64,000 bases of DNA from Burkholderiaceae bacterium (GCA_019236735.1 JAFAIM010000026.1:111233-175232); one strand, 5' to 3'. Shown: positions 27,904 to 37,693, counted from the stretch's first letter. A program made the numbers and translations. Notes: generated by a model not told the origin, from the letters alone.

Positions 27904-29117
27904 GTGTGCTGAACACCATGTTGCGCGACTTGGAGCGGCGCGGGCAGAGCGAAGCGCAGCCACGCCCCGCGGCCTCCGCCGGGGCCCAGTCGCCGGCGCT
28001 ATCGCTGGAACCGCTCGAGGGCGACGCTCGAGCGGGCGCCGCTTTCCAGCAGGCCGATATCGGCCGAGCTCCACGCGCGGTACCTGCGCGCCCGGCCATG
28101 CTGCTCGCCGGCGCAGCAGCCCTGGGGGCCGCTTTCTGGCTGTGGCCGCACCACCCCGAGGGCGGAGCGACAAATCGACCCACATTGTCGAATGCGAACA
28201 GGATTCACCTCGCGCAGCCGGTGCAACCGATCGCGCCCACTCCGCCGCTGCCGATCGCGAACTCGGAACAACGCGTTACGGGCGCGGCGACGCCGCCGGT
28301 TTCTCTGCCGCCGGCTGCTCTGCCGCCAGCTCCTGCGTCGCTCGAGCCGGGGCAGTCGAGCACTGCCAAACCGGTGTCGCCGGCGCCTTTGCAGTCGGTT
28401 GCGCGCACGCACGGCGCGGCGACCAACGCGAAGCGCCGCGTCGCGGCGCCAGCCGATTCCGCCGGCGCTGACGAGACTGCCTCCAATGTGGCCGCCCAGC
28501 CAGCGGTTTCCCAGAGCACAGACCAGAGCGAGCTGACTCGTGCGACACAACTGATCGCACAGGGGCGTTCGGCCGACGCAAGCGACATACTGGCCGCAGC
28601 GATTGCCCGCCGTTCCGACTGGAACGACGCGCGCGCGATGCTGGCGGCGCTTCAGGCTGAAAGCGGCGACCGCAGGCAGGCACTGGCGACGCTGCTGGGT
28701 GGAGTGGCGTTCGATCCCATGCGCTTTGCCCCAACGGCGGCGCAGCTGCAGGCCGAATTCGACGACACGGCCGGAGCGTTGCGGACGATGGAGAAAGTCC
28801 CGGTCAACAAGCGCGACCGCGTCTACCACGGACTGGTCGCCGCCATCGCGTTGCGCGGGCAGGAGCCTGAGAAAGCCGCCGCGGAATACGCGGTCGCACT
28901 GCAATTCCAGCCCTCCGACCCGGTGGCTTGCGCCGGCCTTGGGATTGCGCTGCAGGCGCTCGGAAAGAATGCGGAGGCACTATCGGCCTACCGCAGTGCG
29001 CTGGGCGGGACGCTTGCTCCGGATTTGCGTAGTTTCGTCCAGGAACGGTTCCGGGCGCTGCAGTCGCTGCCAGCGGTTCCCAGCGGGCCTTCGAAGAGCG
29101 GACAGCGGTCCGGTTAG
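27900..29117 (+). CDS. mshN: MSHA biogenesis protein MshN (TPR)
   Basis: 405 residues: the N-terminal 'MSVLNTMLRDLERRGQ' is typical, one membrane helix lies at about 66-82, a long Pro/Ala linker reaches to about 210, and C-terminal tetratricopeptide repeats follow (including 'GLVAAIALRGQEPEKAAAEY' and 'AGLGIALQALGKNAEALSAY'). MshN is ExeB/GspB-like in layout and probably spans the periplasm. It is the last gene of the msh locus and its stop overlaps the convergent EAL gene. Confidence 0.85.
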   Translation: MSVLNTMLRDLERRGQSEAQPRPAASAGAQSPALSLEPLEGDARAGAAFQQADIGRAPRAVPARPAMLLAGAAALGAAFWLWPHHPEGGATNRPTLSNANRIHLAQPVQPIAPTPPLPIANSEQRVTGAATPPVSLPPAALPPAPASLEPGQSSTAKPVSPAPLQSVARTHGAATNAKRRVAAPADSAGADETASNVAAQPAVSQSTDQSELTRATQLIAQGRSADASDILAAAIARRSDWNDARAMLAALQAESGDRRQALATLLGGVAFDPMRFAPTAAQLQAEFDDTAGALRTMEKVPVNKRDRVYHGLVAAIALRGQEPEKAAAEYAVALQFQPSDPVACAGLGIALQALGKNAEALSAYRSALGGTLAPDLRSFVQERFRALQSLPAVPSGPSKSGQRSG

Positions 29118-30604
29118 CGCACCGTAAGGTGCGGCCCCAGCTGTTCAAGGTGCGAGAGCAGTTCGTCCTGCGCCATCGGGCGGCCGAACAGATAGCCTTG
29201 CGCGTGTGAGCAGCCGGCTTTGCGAGCGAATTCCAGCTGCTCCTCGGTCTCCACCCCTTCTGCCACCACCCGCATACCGAAGTGACGGCCGAGAGCGGCG
29301 ATCGAACGCAAGATCGCCTGCGCTGCCGGATCGCCCGGCAGGCTGCGGATGAATTTGCCCTCGATGTTCAACCCGTCGGCGGCAAAGTCGCGCAGCAGCG
29401 TCAAGCTGCAGGCGCCGGTCCCAAATTGGTCGAGCGCGATGCTGACCCCGGACTCGCGCAGACGAGTCAACCGCTCGATTGCCGCAGAGATCTCGGCATC
29501 GTGGCGGCCCAAACTCGATTCGGTTATTTCGAGCTGCAGACGGCGTGGTGCCAAACCGGTATCGCGCAGCACGCGCGAGATCATCGTGTCGACGTCCGAG
29601 CCACGAAACTCGCGCGCGGACAGGTTCACCGAAAGCCCGATCTCGCGCGGCCACGCGTTCGCCGCCACGCATGACTGCGTGAGCATCGCCTCGCCGATCG
29701 CGACAATCAACCCGCTCTCTTCCGCCACATCGACAAACTGGCCTGCCGGCAGCAGACCAAACCGCGGGTGAAGCCAGCGCAGCAGTGCCTCGACGCCGAT
29801 CACGCGGCGGGTGCGCGCGTTCACGCGCGGCTGGAAGTGCAGCAGCAGTTCGCCGGCCTGCTGCGCCCGCCGCAGATCAGCGTGCAGCTGCAGGCGTCGC
29901 GCGTCGCGCTGTGCGACGATCGGGTCGAAGAACTGGTATAGTCGAACCGACGTCTCGTTCGCAAACTGAAGCGCCGCGGCGGCCCGCTGCATCAGCGCAT
30001 CGGCATCGATCCCATCTGCCGGGCAAACCGCCACCCCGATCGTCGCGCTCACGCACACGTCCTGCCCTTCGATCCGAAGCGGAGCATCGACCAGCTCGAT
30101 CAGCTTGCGGGCCACTGGCATGGCGTCGCTCGACGCGCGCAGATGCGTGAGCGCCACCGCGAACTCGGCGTCTCCGACCCGCCCGACTAAGTCGGCGCCG
30201 CGCACCGCCAGGCGTAGCCGCTCGCCCACGGACCGGGCGGCGTGATCGGCCGCACGGAAGCCCATCGAGCCGCGCAGAGCGACCAGCTGTTGGACGCCTA
30301 CGATCAGCACCGCTGCCGGTTCCTCTGCGGCGCGATGCTCGATTACCACCTGGGCAAGCCGTTCTTCGAACAAACGCCGGTTGGGCAGCGATGTGGCCGG
30401 GTCGTAGCGCTCTGCCGCCAGCATGTTCGCCTGGGCGGCTGCGCGCTCGTGCAGCTCGGCCACCAGACGTTCGCTGGTCCAGGCCAGTTCCCGGTCCCGC
30501 TCAGCGATGGCCCGTTCCAGCTCGGCGCCGTTCGGCCCGCCATGGCTGGCGGCCGCCCCGGGCGGTTGCGGACGATCCGTGCTGTCGGCGTCGGGCGGGT
30601 GCAT
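29114..30604 (-). CDS. Degenerate GGDEF-EAL domain protein, likely c-di-GMP effector
   Basis: 496 residues from the ATG at 30604 (a longer in-frame start at 30784 is less likely). An N-terminal coiled coil (25-65) is followed by a GGDEF domain whose signature reads 'RVGDAEFA', so the active-site motif is broken. The EAL domain keeps 'GVEALLRW', 'SVNLSAREF', 'LEITES' and 'EGVET' but has 'IALDQFGTG' (second Asp lost) and 'LNIEGKF' in place of the LKID lysine motif. Catalysis by either domain is therefore doubtful. The layout recalls MshH/CsrD, which sits beside classical msh loci; it is convergent with mshN (stops overlap). Confidence 0.85.
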   Translation of the reverse strand: MHPPDADSTDRPQPPGAAASHGGPNGAELERAIAERDRELAWTSERLVAELHERAAAQANMLAAERYDPATSLPNRRLFEERLAQVVIEHRAAEEPAAVLIVGVQQLVALRGSMGFRAADHAARSVGERLRLAVRGADLVGRVGDAEFAVALTHLRASSDAMPVARKLIELVDAPLRIEGQDVCVSATIGVAVCPADGIDADALMQRAAAALQFANETSVRLYQFFDPIVAQRDARRLQLHADLRRAQQAGELLLHFQPRVNARTRRVIGVEALLRWLHPRFGLLPAGQFVDVAEESGLIVAIGEAMLTQSCVAANAWPREIGLSVNLSAREFRGSDVDTMISRVLRDTGLAPRRLQLEITESSLGRHDAEISAAIERLTRLRESGVSIALDQFGTGACSLTLLRDFAADGLNIEGKFIRSLPGDPAAQAILRSIAALGRHFGMRVVAEGVETEEQLEFARKAGCSHAQGYLFGRPMAQDELLSHLEQLGPHLTVR

Positions 30605-30797
30605 GCAGGTCGGCCTTGTCGAATACGGTCGCGCCACGCGCCCGTCGCACGTCGATTTTCCGGCGAGGAGGGTTTGTCGAGTCGTCCAATAAGGGATTGT
30701 TAGCGCTGCAAATTTGCCCTCAGAAAAGCTCCAACGGCGCCGAAGAAACGTGAATGGGCGGGCCCCTGCCCGCCGTTCCGACAATCAGACAAATCCG

Positions 30798-31283
30798 GTG
30801 ATCATCTTTCTCGACTTCGACGGCGTGCTGCATCCCGAACCGTGCATGGACGAGGCGCTCCTGTTTGAGAACGCCCCAAGGCTGGCAGACGCGCTGGCAC
30901 CTTATCTGCGCGTGTTCCTGGTGTTGTCCACGGCGTGGCGCCACGCCTCAAACTACGAGCAGCTGCTCGCGCCGCTGCCGCCGCTGCTGGCACGACGCGT
31001 GATCGGCGTGACGCCGAATTTCAGTGATTTCTTGCCGGATCCGACGCTGATTCCCTACCGCCGGCAAGCCGAGTGCATGCGCTGGATGCTCCAAAACCGC
31101 CTGCAGGGCCAAGCCTGGCTCGCGCTGGACGATCGGCCCAGCGAGTTTGTTCCGTATTGCGAAAACCTGATCGCGTGCCACCCACAGACCGGTTTCGACG
31201 AGTCGGCCAGTGCTCGGCTAAGCAGCGCGCTGGCGCGCCATTTCGACAGGCATGGTCACAATGTCGATCTGCTGATCGACTGA
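30798..31283 (+). CDS. Small HAD-like hydrolase
   Basis: 161 residues from a GTG at 30798, chosen because the conserved sequence begins there; frames open further upstream lack similarity. HAD motif I is 'IFLDFDGVLHP', motif II 'LSTAWR', and the acidic motif 'ALDDRPSEF'. It resembles the HAD domains found alone or in 'Swiss Army Knife' RNA-repair proteins. Substrate is unknown. It lies between the EAL gene (divergent) and kup, which follows 76 bp later. Confidence 0.75.
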   Translation: MIIFLDFDGVLHPEPCMDEALLFENAPRLADALAPYLRVFLVLSTAWRHASNYEQLLAPLPPLLARRVIGVTPNFSDFLPDPTLIPYRRQAECMRWMLQNRLQGQAWLALDDRPSEFVPYCENLIACHPQTGFDESASARLSSALARHFDRHGHNVDLLID

Positions 31284-31359
31284 GGCGGTATAGCGCGGTA
31301 TCGAACGGACCGCTATCTTCGCCCGTCTTGTGCGACACAAGTCGCGATTCACAGTCCGG

Positions 31360-33282
31360 ATGACCGTCCAGACCGGCTCCGAGAGGGCCAAAACCGGCTC
31401 CGCCGGGGGGAAAACCGCCCCAGGCGGACTGCCGGCCCTGATCATCGGGGCGATCGGTGTCGTTTACGGCGACATCGGAACGAGTCCGCTGTACGCGGTC
31501 CAGGAATCGTTCAATCCGACGCACGGGGTCGCACTGGCACCTGCGAACGTGATCGGCGTGATTTCCGTGATGGTCTGGACGCTGATCACGGTCGTCGCGC
31601 TCAAGTACGTCGTACTGATCTTGCGCGCCGACAATCGCGGCGAGGGCGGCATCATGGCCTTGACCGCGCTTGCCTCATCGGCGGTCGGGCGCGGCTCGCC
31701 GCAGTACCGCTCCGTCGTCATTTTGGGACTAATGGGCGCGGCCCTTTTCTGCGGCGACAGCGTGATCACGCCGTCGATCTCGGTGCTGAGCGCAGTCGAA
31801 GGGCTGAACGTTGCGACTCCTGCCTTTCAGCCGTTCACGGTACCGCTTGCGGTGGCGATCTTGACCGGTCTGTATTTGGTCCAGAAGAAAGGGACCGGCC
31901 ATATCGGCTTCCTGTTCGGGCCTGTGCTGATCCTATGGTTCTTGACAATCGGCGCCACCGGCCTGATTAGCGTCGCACGAGCGCCGCAGATCCTGGCCGC
32001 GCTGAACCCGTTGGAGGCGCTGGGATTCCTTCAGCGCAATCGCGTCGTTGGTTTCATCGCACTCGGCGCAATCGTGTTGGCGGTGACAGGGGCCGAAGCG
32101 TTGTATGCGGACCTCGGTCACTTCGGCAAGCGCGCGATCCGCGTCGCCTGGTTCGTTCTCGTCTTCCCATCGCTGCTGGCAAACTATCTTGGGCAGGGCG
32201 CGCTGCTGCTGGTCAATCCAACAGCGGCCGACAACCCGTTTTACCGGCTCGTGCCGAGCTGGGGCGTGGTTCCGATGGTCGTGCTCGCCACCGCCGCCAC
32301 AGTGATCGCCTCGCAGGCGACGATTTCGGGCACCTTCTCATTCGTCAAGCAGGCGATCCAGCTCGGGTACCTGCCGCGAATGCAGATTGTCCAGACTTCC
32401 GCGGTGTCGCTGCACCAGGTCTACCTGCCGGATGTGAACTGGCTGCAGTTCGCTCTGGTCGCGGCGGTCACGATCGCGTTCGGGAGCTCCAGCGCTCTTG
32501 CGGCTGCCTACGGCATCGCCGTGACCGGAACGATGCTGATCACGACGCTGCTGACGTTCCAGGTGGTGCGATACGGCTGGAAATACCCGCTGTGGCTGGC
32601 ACTGAGTGCGACCGGGCTGTTCCTACTGGTCGATACCACGTTCTTCGCGGCCAACACGCTGCGGATCGTTCAGGGTGGATGGTTCCCGCTCGCAATCGGA
32701 GCTGTGGTTTTCTTCGTGATGTTGACGTGGAGCCATGGCCGGGCACTGGTTCGGCGGCGTCTGCAGAAGGACGCGGTGCCGCTTTCGGTCGTGATCGATT
32801 CGTTGACGGCTTCTCCCCCGGTGCGAGTGGCCGGCACTGCGGTGTTCCTGCGCGGCGAGCAGGAAGGCGCGCCGCGTGCCTTCATGCACAATCTGCTGCA
32901 CAACAAAGTTCTGCACGAGCGTGTCGCATTCCTGACGGTGCATGTTGCCGAGGTGCCGTGGGTGCCCGACAGCGAGCGCGTCAAAGTGCACTCACTCGGC
33001 AACGGTTTCTACCAGATCGATGTGTACTGGGGCTTCATGAACGAAGCCAATTTGCCGCGCGCGCTCGAGCTGTGCAAGCCGCAGGCACTCGGATTCGTGC
33101 CGATGGAGACGTCCTACTTCCTGAGCCGCCAGCGGCTCGTTCCCAGCGGCGGGGCCGAACGGATTGCCGGTTGGCGCGAGCGGCTGTTCGCCGCGATGGT
33201 TCGCAACGCAGCCGACCCGGCTGACTACTACAAACTGCCGACCAACCGGGTAGCAGAGCTCGGCGCACAAATCGAAATCTGA
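31360..33282 (+). CDS. kup: Low-affinity potassium transporter Kup
   Basis: 640 residues from the ATG at 31360; a GTG at 31330 is also possible. It has twelve membrane segments with the KUP signatures 'ALIIGAIGVVYGDIGTSPLY', 'GEGGIMAL' and 'DNPFYRLVPSW', then a cytoplasmic C-terminal domain ending 'ADYYKLPTNRVAELGAQIEI'. It imports K+ with protons at the inner membrane. Confidence 0.95.
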   Translation: MTVQTGSERAKTGSAGGKTAPGGLPALIIGAIGVVYGDIGTSPLYAVQESFNPTHGVALAPANVIGVISVMVWTLITVVALKYVVLILRADNRGEGGIMALTALASSAVGRGSPQYRSVVILGLMGAALFCGDSVITPSISVLSAVEGLNVATPAFQPFTVPLAVAILTGLYLVQKKGTGHIGFLFGPVLILWFLTIGATGLISVARAPQILAALNPLEALGFLQRNRVVGFIALGAIVLAVTGAEALYADLGHFGKRAIRVAWFVLVFPSLLANYLGQGALLLVNPTAADNPFYRLVPSWGVVPMVVLATAATVIASQATISGTFSFVKQAIQLGYLPRMQIVQTSAVSLHQVYLPDVNWLQFALVAAVTIAFGSSSALAAAYGIAVTGTMLITTLLTFQVVRYGWKYPLWLALSATGLFLLVDTTFFAANTLRIVQGGWFPLAIGAVVFFVMLTWSHGRALVRRRLQKDAVPLSVVIDSLTASPPVRVAGTAVFLRGEQEGAPRAFMHNLLHNKVLHERVAFLTVHVAEVPWVPDSERVKVHSLGNGFYQIDVYWGFMNEANLPRALELCKPQALGFVPMETSYFLSRQRLVPSGGAERIAGWRERLFAAMVRNAADPADYYKLPTNRVAELGAQIEI

Positions 33283-33331
33283 GGGTTCGACGGCGCTGGA
33301 CCGATTCTTCGCTGCACTGGCCCCTGTGGGA

Positions 33332-33961
33332 TCAACGCAGCGGGCGAGGTGCTTGCGCCATAGCCAGGTCTTCGCTCGTATCGACGTCCGCGAAGATCGC
33401 ATCGGTTTCGAACGGTACCGTACGCACTTCGGATGCAAGCTGCAACAACAGTTCGCGCGCTCCGGAGTCGCCTTGGAGGGCCGTCAACGCAGCGAAATGA
33501 CGCCGCGGCCACAGCACCGGGTTGCCGCGGCGCCCGTCGCGAATCGGCGCCACGATCGACGGCGCAGTTGGGTCGAACGAATCGATCAGGCGGTTCAGAT
33601 CCAAAGACGAGAGCCATGGCATATCGGCCAGTTGCACCAGCACCGCTTCAGCGTCGTCGGCGACGGCTGCCACCGCGCACCGTATCGAGCTGGCGAGGCC
33701 CTCGGCGTACCGAGCGTTGTGAACGATCGCAACGTTCGAAGCGTCGGAAAAGGCCGGCACGGCGCGCACCGTGCTTTGCACTAGATCGGCCTGCCAACCG
33801 GTCACCACGACGACCTGAGAGCAACGCGAGCCGACCGCGGCGCTGACCGCGCGCTCGATCATCGGCACACCCTGCACCGCGCGAAGCAGTTTGTTCGAAC
33901 CTCGCATCCGGCTCGACGCGCCGGCGGCAAGAACGAGAGCGGCGATGCGTGGTCCACTCAT
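33332..33961 (-). CDS. MobA-like nucleotidyltransferase (MocA type)
   Basis: 209 residues from the ATG at 33961. The NTP-transferase motif 'ALVLAAGASSRMRGSNKLL' and the metal-binding 'VLVQLADMPWLS' are clear, and 'GRRGNPVLWPRRHF' matches the molybdopterin cytidylyltransferase group. It may make a molybdenum cofactor nucleotide, though no molybdoenzyme gene is nearby. It lies 51 bp downstream of the patatin gene on the same strand. Confidence 0.82.
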   Translation of the reverse strand: MSGPRIAALVLAAGASSRMRGSNKLLRAVQGVPMIERAVSAAVGSRCSQVVVVTGWQADLVQSTVRAVPAFSDASNVAIVHNARYAEGLASSIRCAVAAVADDAEAVLVQLADMPWLSSLDLNRLIDSFDPTAPSIVAPIRDGRRGNPVLWPRRHFAALTALQGDSGARELLLQLASEVRTVPFETDAIFADVDTSEDLAMAQAPRPLR

Positions 33962-33981
33962 ACGCGAAGTCACGATACCGC

Positions 33982-34012
33982 ACCCTCCGAAGCGCGCAGC
34001 GCGAAGGAGGGT
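33982..34012 (-). repeat. Hairpin after the patatin gene
   Basis: Outer arms 'accctcc' (33982-33988) and 'ggagggt' (34006-34012) enclose a symmetric GAA/GAA internal loop and an inner gcgc/gcgc stem. It abuts the patatin stop codon. No T-run follows on the minus strand, so it may modulate rather than end transcription into the nucleotidyltransferase gene. Confidence 0.55.
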
Positions 34013-36255
34013 TATCGACCGAACATGATCGGCTCGGTGGTCGCAGGCGCGCCGATGTACAGATACAGGCTGGAGCTGCCGTCGCGGGCGCGGCCGTAGG
34101 CGAAGTACAGCGGCCCGAGCGGGCTGTCGAACAGCAGGAAGACGGATGCCGATTTCATCGTGCCCGCCGGCTGGCCCGAGGCGATGGGCCGGCCCAAACG
34201 GCCTGCTTCGAGCGACGCGCCTGCGTACAGCGCATTCAAAAACGGCAACTGCGCCAGCCGATAGTCGTAAATGGCGCGAGCGAACTGCAGCGTCTGGCCG
34301 TCGAGCGACCCGATCCGATAGCCCGATTGCTGCAGGAACCCGCCCCACTGATACACGTCGTAGCGAGGCAGATCGTTTCCTCCCAACCTGCCTTTGAACG
34401 TCGCGCCCAGGTCCAGTGTGCTGGCTCCCAGCGAGACGGCTGTTGAGCCGCTTGCGTCCCAGCGAGTGTAGGAAGAATCGGCGCCGAGCGTAGCGCGCGA
34501 GGCAAACAGCCCGGCAGTCGCTGCGAATCCCGATTGCGGCGCGACCAATTTTTCGTATTCGTCCACCCGGATGCGTGCGTGCCAGGCACCGACGCCGACA
34601 CGGTCCGGCCCCGGAGACAATTCGGCCGCTCCCTCGTCCAGTCGCTGTTGGATTCGCCCGATCTGCACACCGCTGCGAAGCTCGGCTGCGCGGCCCAGGC
34701 GGCTGCCCGCGTCGAAGCCAGCCAATCCCTCGTAGCGCACGTAGCGCGCTACGCGCTGCGAGCCGGAGAAGACGTCCTGGACGTCGCGGTCGATCTCCGC
34801 GTACGGCGCGAGGAAGAAGACCCGGTCGACGTCCAGCGGCTGGTACCACTCGGTTGCCAGCCGGTCCTGCCGCCCGAGTTGAAGGTCCGTGCGCAACTCC
34901 GCGCCCAGCGAGTCGACCCACGTGCGCCGATAAGCCGCCAGCGCCTCGAAGCGCGACTCGCCGCGCAAGTCGTAGCCTCCCTCGAGACCGAACTTCATGA
35001 AATTCGGCCCCCACGACTTTTCGGTCGCATCGAAAGAAACGACCCGCTTGCCGTCCTGGTCGAGCAATCCATAGCCGACGTGCTCGAAGTCCCCGCTGGC
35101 GTACAGGCGCCGTACGTCTTCCTCGAGCTTCGCCGGATCGGCCTTGTCGCCGGCGCGGGTGCCGATCTCGGCCCGGACGACATCTGGATTGGCCCGCTGC
35201 AACCCAGTGAGCCGCACTTCGTCGATCGGACGCACATCAGCGAGGAGCTTTTCGCGCCGGCGCTCGGTCAGCGCTGCATATTCCTCGGGCGGCAGCGACA
35301 GCTGCCTCAGGCGATCGGCCACCTTTCGGGCGGCCTGCTCGCCCAGCGGGATCGGCACTCCCAAGTGATCGAAATCGGCCGGGTCAAAATCGCCCAGCTC
35401 AGGATGGATCACGATGTCGTCCGGCCGCAGCAGCTCGAGCGAGCGCTTTTCGGACTGCTCGACCATGATGTCGAGGATTCGGCGGCTCACGCCGAGAAGG
35501 CTGGCCATTTCCTCTTCGCTCATATGCGGCGAGCCCAAATCGACAACGATCGCCACATCGGCCCCCATTGTCCGCGCCACGTCCAGCGGAAGGTTGTCGG
35601 TTACCCCGCCGTCGACCAGGATGCGGCCGTCCAGCCGCACCGGCGCGAGCGCGATCGGCACAGACATGCTGGCCCGCAATGCCTGCGACAGCTCCCCCTG
35701 CGAAAGCACCACCGTCTGCCCGCTCGCCAGGTCGGTGGCGACAGCGCGAAACGGGATCGGCAGATCGTCGAAGCGGATCACCTCGGAGGAGCGGATCAGT
35801 CGCCGCATCATGCCCTCCAGCTGCTCGCCCGCAACCAGGCCCTTCGGCACCAGCAGGCGGTGCTTGCGCACCCCAAACTCGGGACCGATGTAGTTGCGCG
35901 CCTCGTCGATCTTGGTCCGAATCGGGACCTCGGAACGCGGCGGCTGATCGACGAACAGCGACTTGCTGTTCATACCAGCCACGGCCTTCTCCATCTGGTC
36001 GGCGTCGATTCCGGTGGCGTACGCGGCGCCGATCAGCGCACCGCTGCTGGCGCCGACAATGCAGTCGATCGGCACCCTTAGCTCTTCGAGCACCTTAATG
36101 ACGCCGATGTGCGCGGTACCCCGCGCGCCGCCGCCCGCCAGAACCAGGCATACGCGCGGCCGTCCGGAAGGGGCGGCCGTTGCGCCGTTCGCGAACGCGA
36201 ACGCCGCCAACCAGCAGATCAGGAGTGCTCGCTGCAGCGCAAGATGTAGCCGCAA
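34012..36255 (-). CDS. Patatin-like phospholipase with POTRA and Omp85-type barrel
   Basis: 747 residues with a signal peptide (about 1-28). The patatin domain has the oxyanion motif 'GGGARG' (41-46), the nucleophile box 'GASSG' (Ser70) and the 'VDGG' dyad motif (Asp215). A POTRA-like segment ('IDEVRLTGLQRANPDVVRAE') and a C-terminal beta-barrel follow. This is the layout of type Vd secretion (PlpD-like) proteins, in which an Omp85 barrel exports a lipase. The last residues are 'EPIMFGR', so the usual terminal aromatic residue is missing. It diverges from the ABC binding-protein gene. Confidence 0.9.
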   Translation of the reverse strand: MRLHLALQRALLICWLAAFAFANGATAAPSGRPRVCLVLAGGGARGTAHIGVIKVLEELRVPIDCIVGASSGALIGAAYATGIDADQMEKAVAGMNSKSLFVDQPPRSEVPIRTKIDEARNYIGPEFGVRKHRLLVPKGLVAGEQLEGMMRRLIRSSEVIRFDDLPIPFRAVATDLASGQTVVLSQGELSQALRASMSVPIALAPVRLDGRILVDGGVTDNLPLDVARTMGADVAIVVDLGSPHMSEEEMASLLGVSRRILDIMVEQSEKRSLELLRPDDIVIHPELGDFDPADFDHLGVPIPLGEQAARKVADRLRQLSLPPEEYAALTERRREKLLADVRPIDEVRLTGLQRANPDVVRAEIGTRAGDKADPAKLEEDVRRLYASGDFEHVGYGLLDQDGKRVVSFDATEKSWGPNFMKFGLEGGYDLRGESRFEALAAYRRTWVDSLGAELRTDLQLGRQDRLATEWYQPLDVDRVFFLAPYAEIDRDVQDVFSGSQRVARYVRYEGLAGFDAGSRLGRAAELRSGVQIGRIQQRLDEGAAELSPGPDRVGVGAWHARIRVDEYEKLVAPQSGFAATAGLFASRATLGADSSYTRWDASGSTAVSLGASTLDLGATFKGRLGGNDLPRYDVYQWGGFLQQSGYRIGSLDGQTLQFARAIYDYRLAQLPFLNALYAGASLEAGRLGRPIASGQPAGTMKSASVFLLFDSPLGPLYFAYGRARDGSSSLYLYIGAPATTEPIMFGR

Positions 36256-36384
36256 TCCGACACCTGTCCCGTTTCGGTCCGGCGCGACATACTATCCGCT
36301 GTCGCTGACGCGCCGATTGGTATCGCCCCGAACCGGTGCGCAGATACAACAACCCGCCAGAAGCGAAACGAGGAGGACCATGCG

Positions 36385-37644
36385 ATGAGTCAAGCCGATA
36401 CGCCGAACGCACGTGGCCGCCGTACCGTGCTGGGCACCGCGCTGGCCGCGAGCGCTGTCAACCTAGCTCCACCGTTCCTGCGATACGCACGCGGCGAGCA
36501 GTCCGTGCTGATCGGCCTGGCCAATCCGCTCACGGGCACCTACGCAGCGGTCGGCAAGAACGAGCTTGCCGGCTGTGAGCTGGCGGTGAGCCAGATCAAC
36601 GCGAAGGGAGGAATTCTCGGCCGGCCGGTCGAGCTGCGGATCGAGGATTCCACCAGCGGCGACGCCGGCACGGCTGTGCAGAAGTCGCGCAAGCTGATCG
36701 AGCGCGACAAGGTCGATTTCCTGCTGGGTAACGTCAATTCAGCACTGGCGCTCGCGATGGCGCAGGTGAGCTACGAGAAGGGAATTTTGCACATCGTCCC
36801 GGGCGGCCATACCGATGCGATCACCGGTGCGACCTGTCACTGGAACGTGTTCCGCGTGTGCAACTCGACCGAAATGGAAGCCAACGCATCGGCCACGCAG
36901 CTGGTCGAAAAAGCGGGCCGCAAGTGGTACTACATCACGCCCGATTACGCGTACGGCCACACATTGCAGGCCGCTCTCGAAAAGGCCGGCGGCAAGCTGG
37001 GGGCGACGAAAGTCGGTGCCGATCTTTCACCGCTCGGAACGACCGATTTCTCCTCGTACCTGATCAAGGCGCAGGCGGCCAATCCGGACGTGATCCTGTT
37101 CCTGGTGCAGGGCGACGATATGGTCAACGCCCTGAAACAGGCGGTGCAGTTCGGACTCGACAAGCGCCTGCACCTGGCTGGTGCGCAGCAGGAGCTCGAA
37201 TCGCTCGAGGGGCTACCGCCCGAGGCGCGCATCGGCGGCTGGGTGTTCGAGTGGTACTGGAAGCAGCCGGGCGTGCCGCACGTGGCCGAATTCGTCGAGG
37301 CGATCCGCAAGAAGACCGGCAAGGTGCCGACCGCGCGCACCTGGTTCGGCTTCGTGTCGACCTGGAGCTGCGCCTTGGCATCGGCTGCCACCAAGTCGCT
37401 GGACACGGTCAAGATGGCTCGGGCGCTCAGCGGGATGAAACTGCCGCCGGAGGTCGGATTGGGTCCCAACACCGCCTTTTACGGCGCCGAAGATCACCAG
37501 TTGAGGGCATCGCTGTACGTCGGCACGGCGCAAGCAAGCGGAAGCGACCCCGAGGACCTGTTTAACGTGACCCAGGTTGTCAGCGGCGCCGCCGCAGCGG
37601 GTCGCGTCGAGGACAGCGCCTGCAAGCTGGTATGGCCCGGTTGA
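36385..37644 (+). CDS. Liv-type ABC transporter substrate-binding protein
   Basis: 419 residues. The N-terminus has a twin-arginine-like signal, 'ARGRRTVLGTALAAS', suggesting Tat export. The mature part is a periplasmic binding fold of the branched-chain amino acid/amide family ('VLIGLANPLTGTYAAVGKNE', 'FLLGNVNSALALAMAQV'). It is the first gene of a complete importer unit; livH starts 49 bp later. The ligand cannot be read from the sequence. Confidence 0.9.
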   Translation: MSQADTPNARGRRTVLGTALAASAVNLAPPFLRYARGEQSVLIGLANPLTGTYAAVGKNELAGCELAVSQINAKGGILGRPVELRIEDSTSGDAGTAVQKSRKLIERDKVDFLLGNVNSALALAMAQVSYEKGILHIVPGGHTDAITGATCHWNVFRVCNSTEMEANASATQLVEKAGRKWYYITPDYAYGHTLQAALEKAGGKLGATKVGADLSPLGTTDFSSYLIKAQAANPDVILFLVQGDDMVNALKQAVQFGLDKRLHLAGAQQELESLEGLPPEARIGGWVFEWYWKQPGVPHVAEFVEAIRKKTGKVPTARTWFGFVSTWSCALASAATKSLDTVKMARALSGMKLPPEVGLGPNTAFYGAEDHQLRASLYVGTAQASGSDPEDLFNVTQVVSGAAAAGRVEDSACKLVWPG

Positions 37645-37693
37645 TCGGTTCCGGCGCGAAAGGGCGGAACGGGACGGTTGCGCTGCGGGCAGC

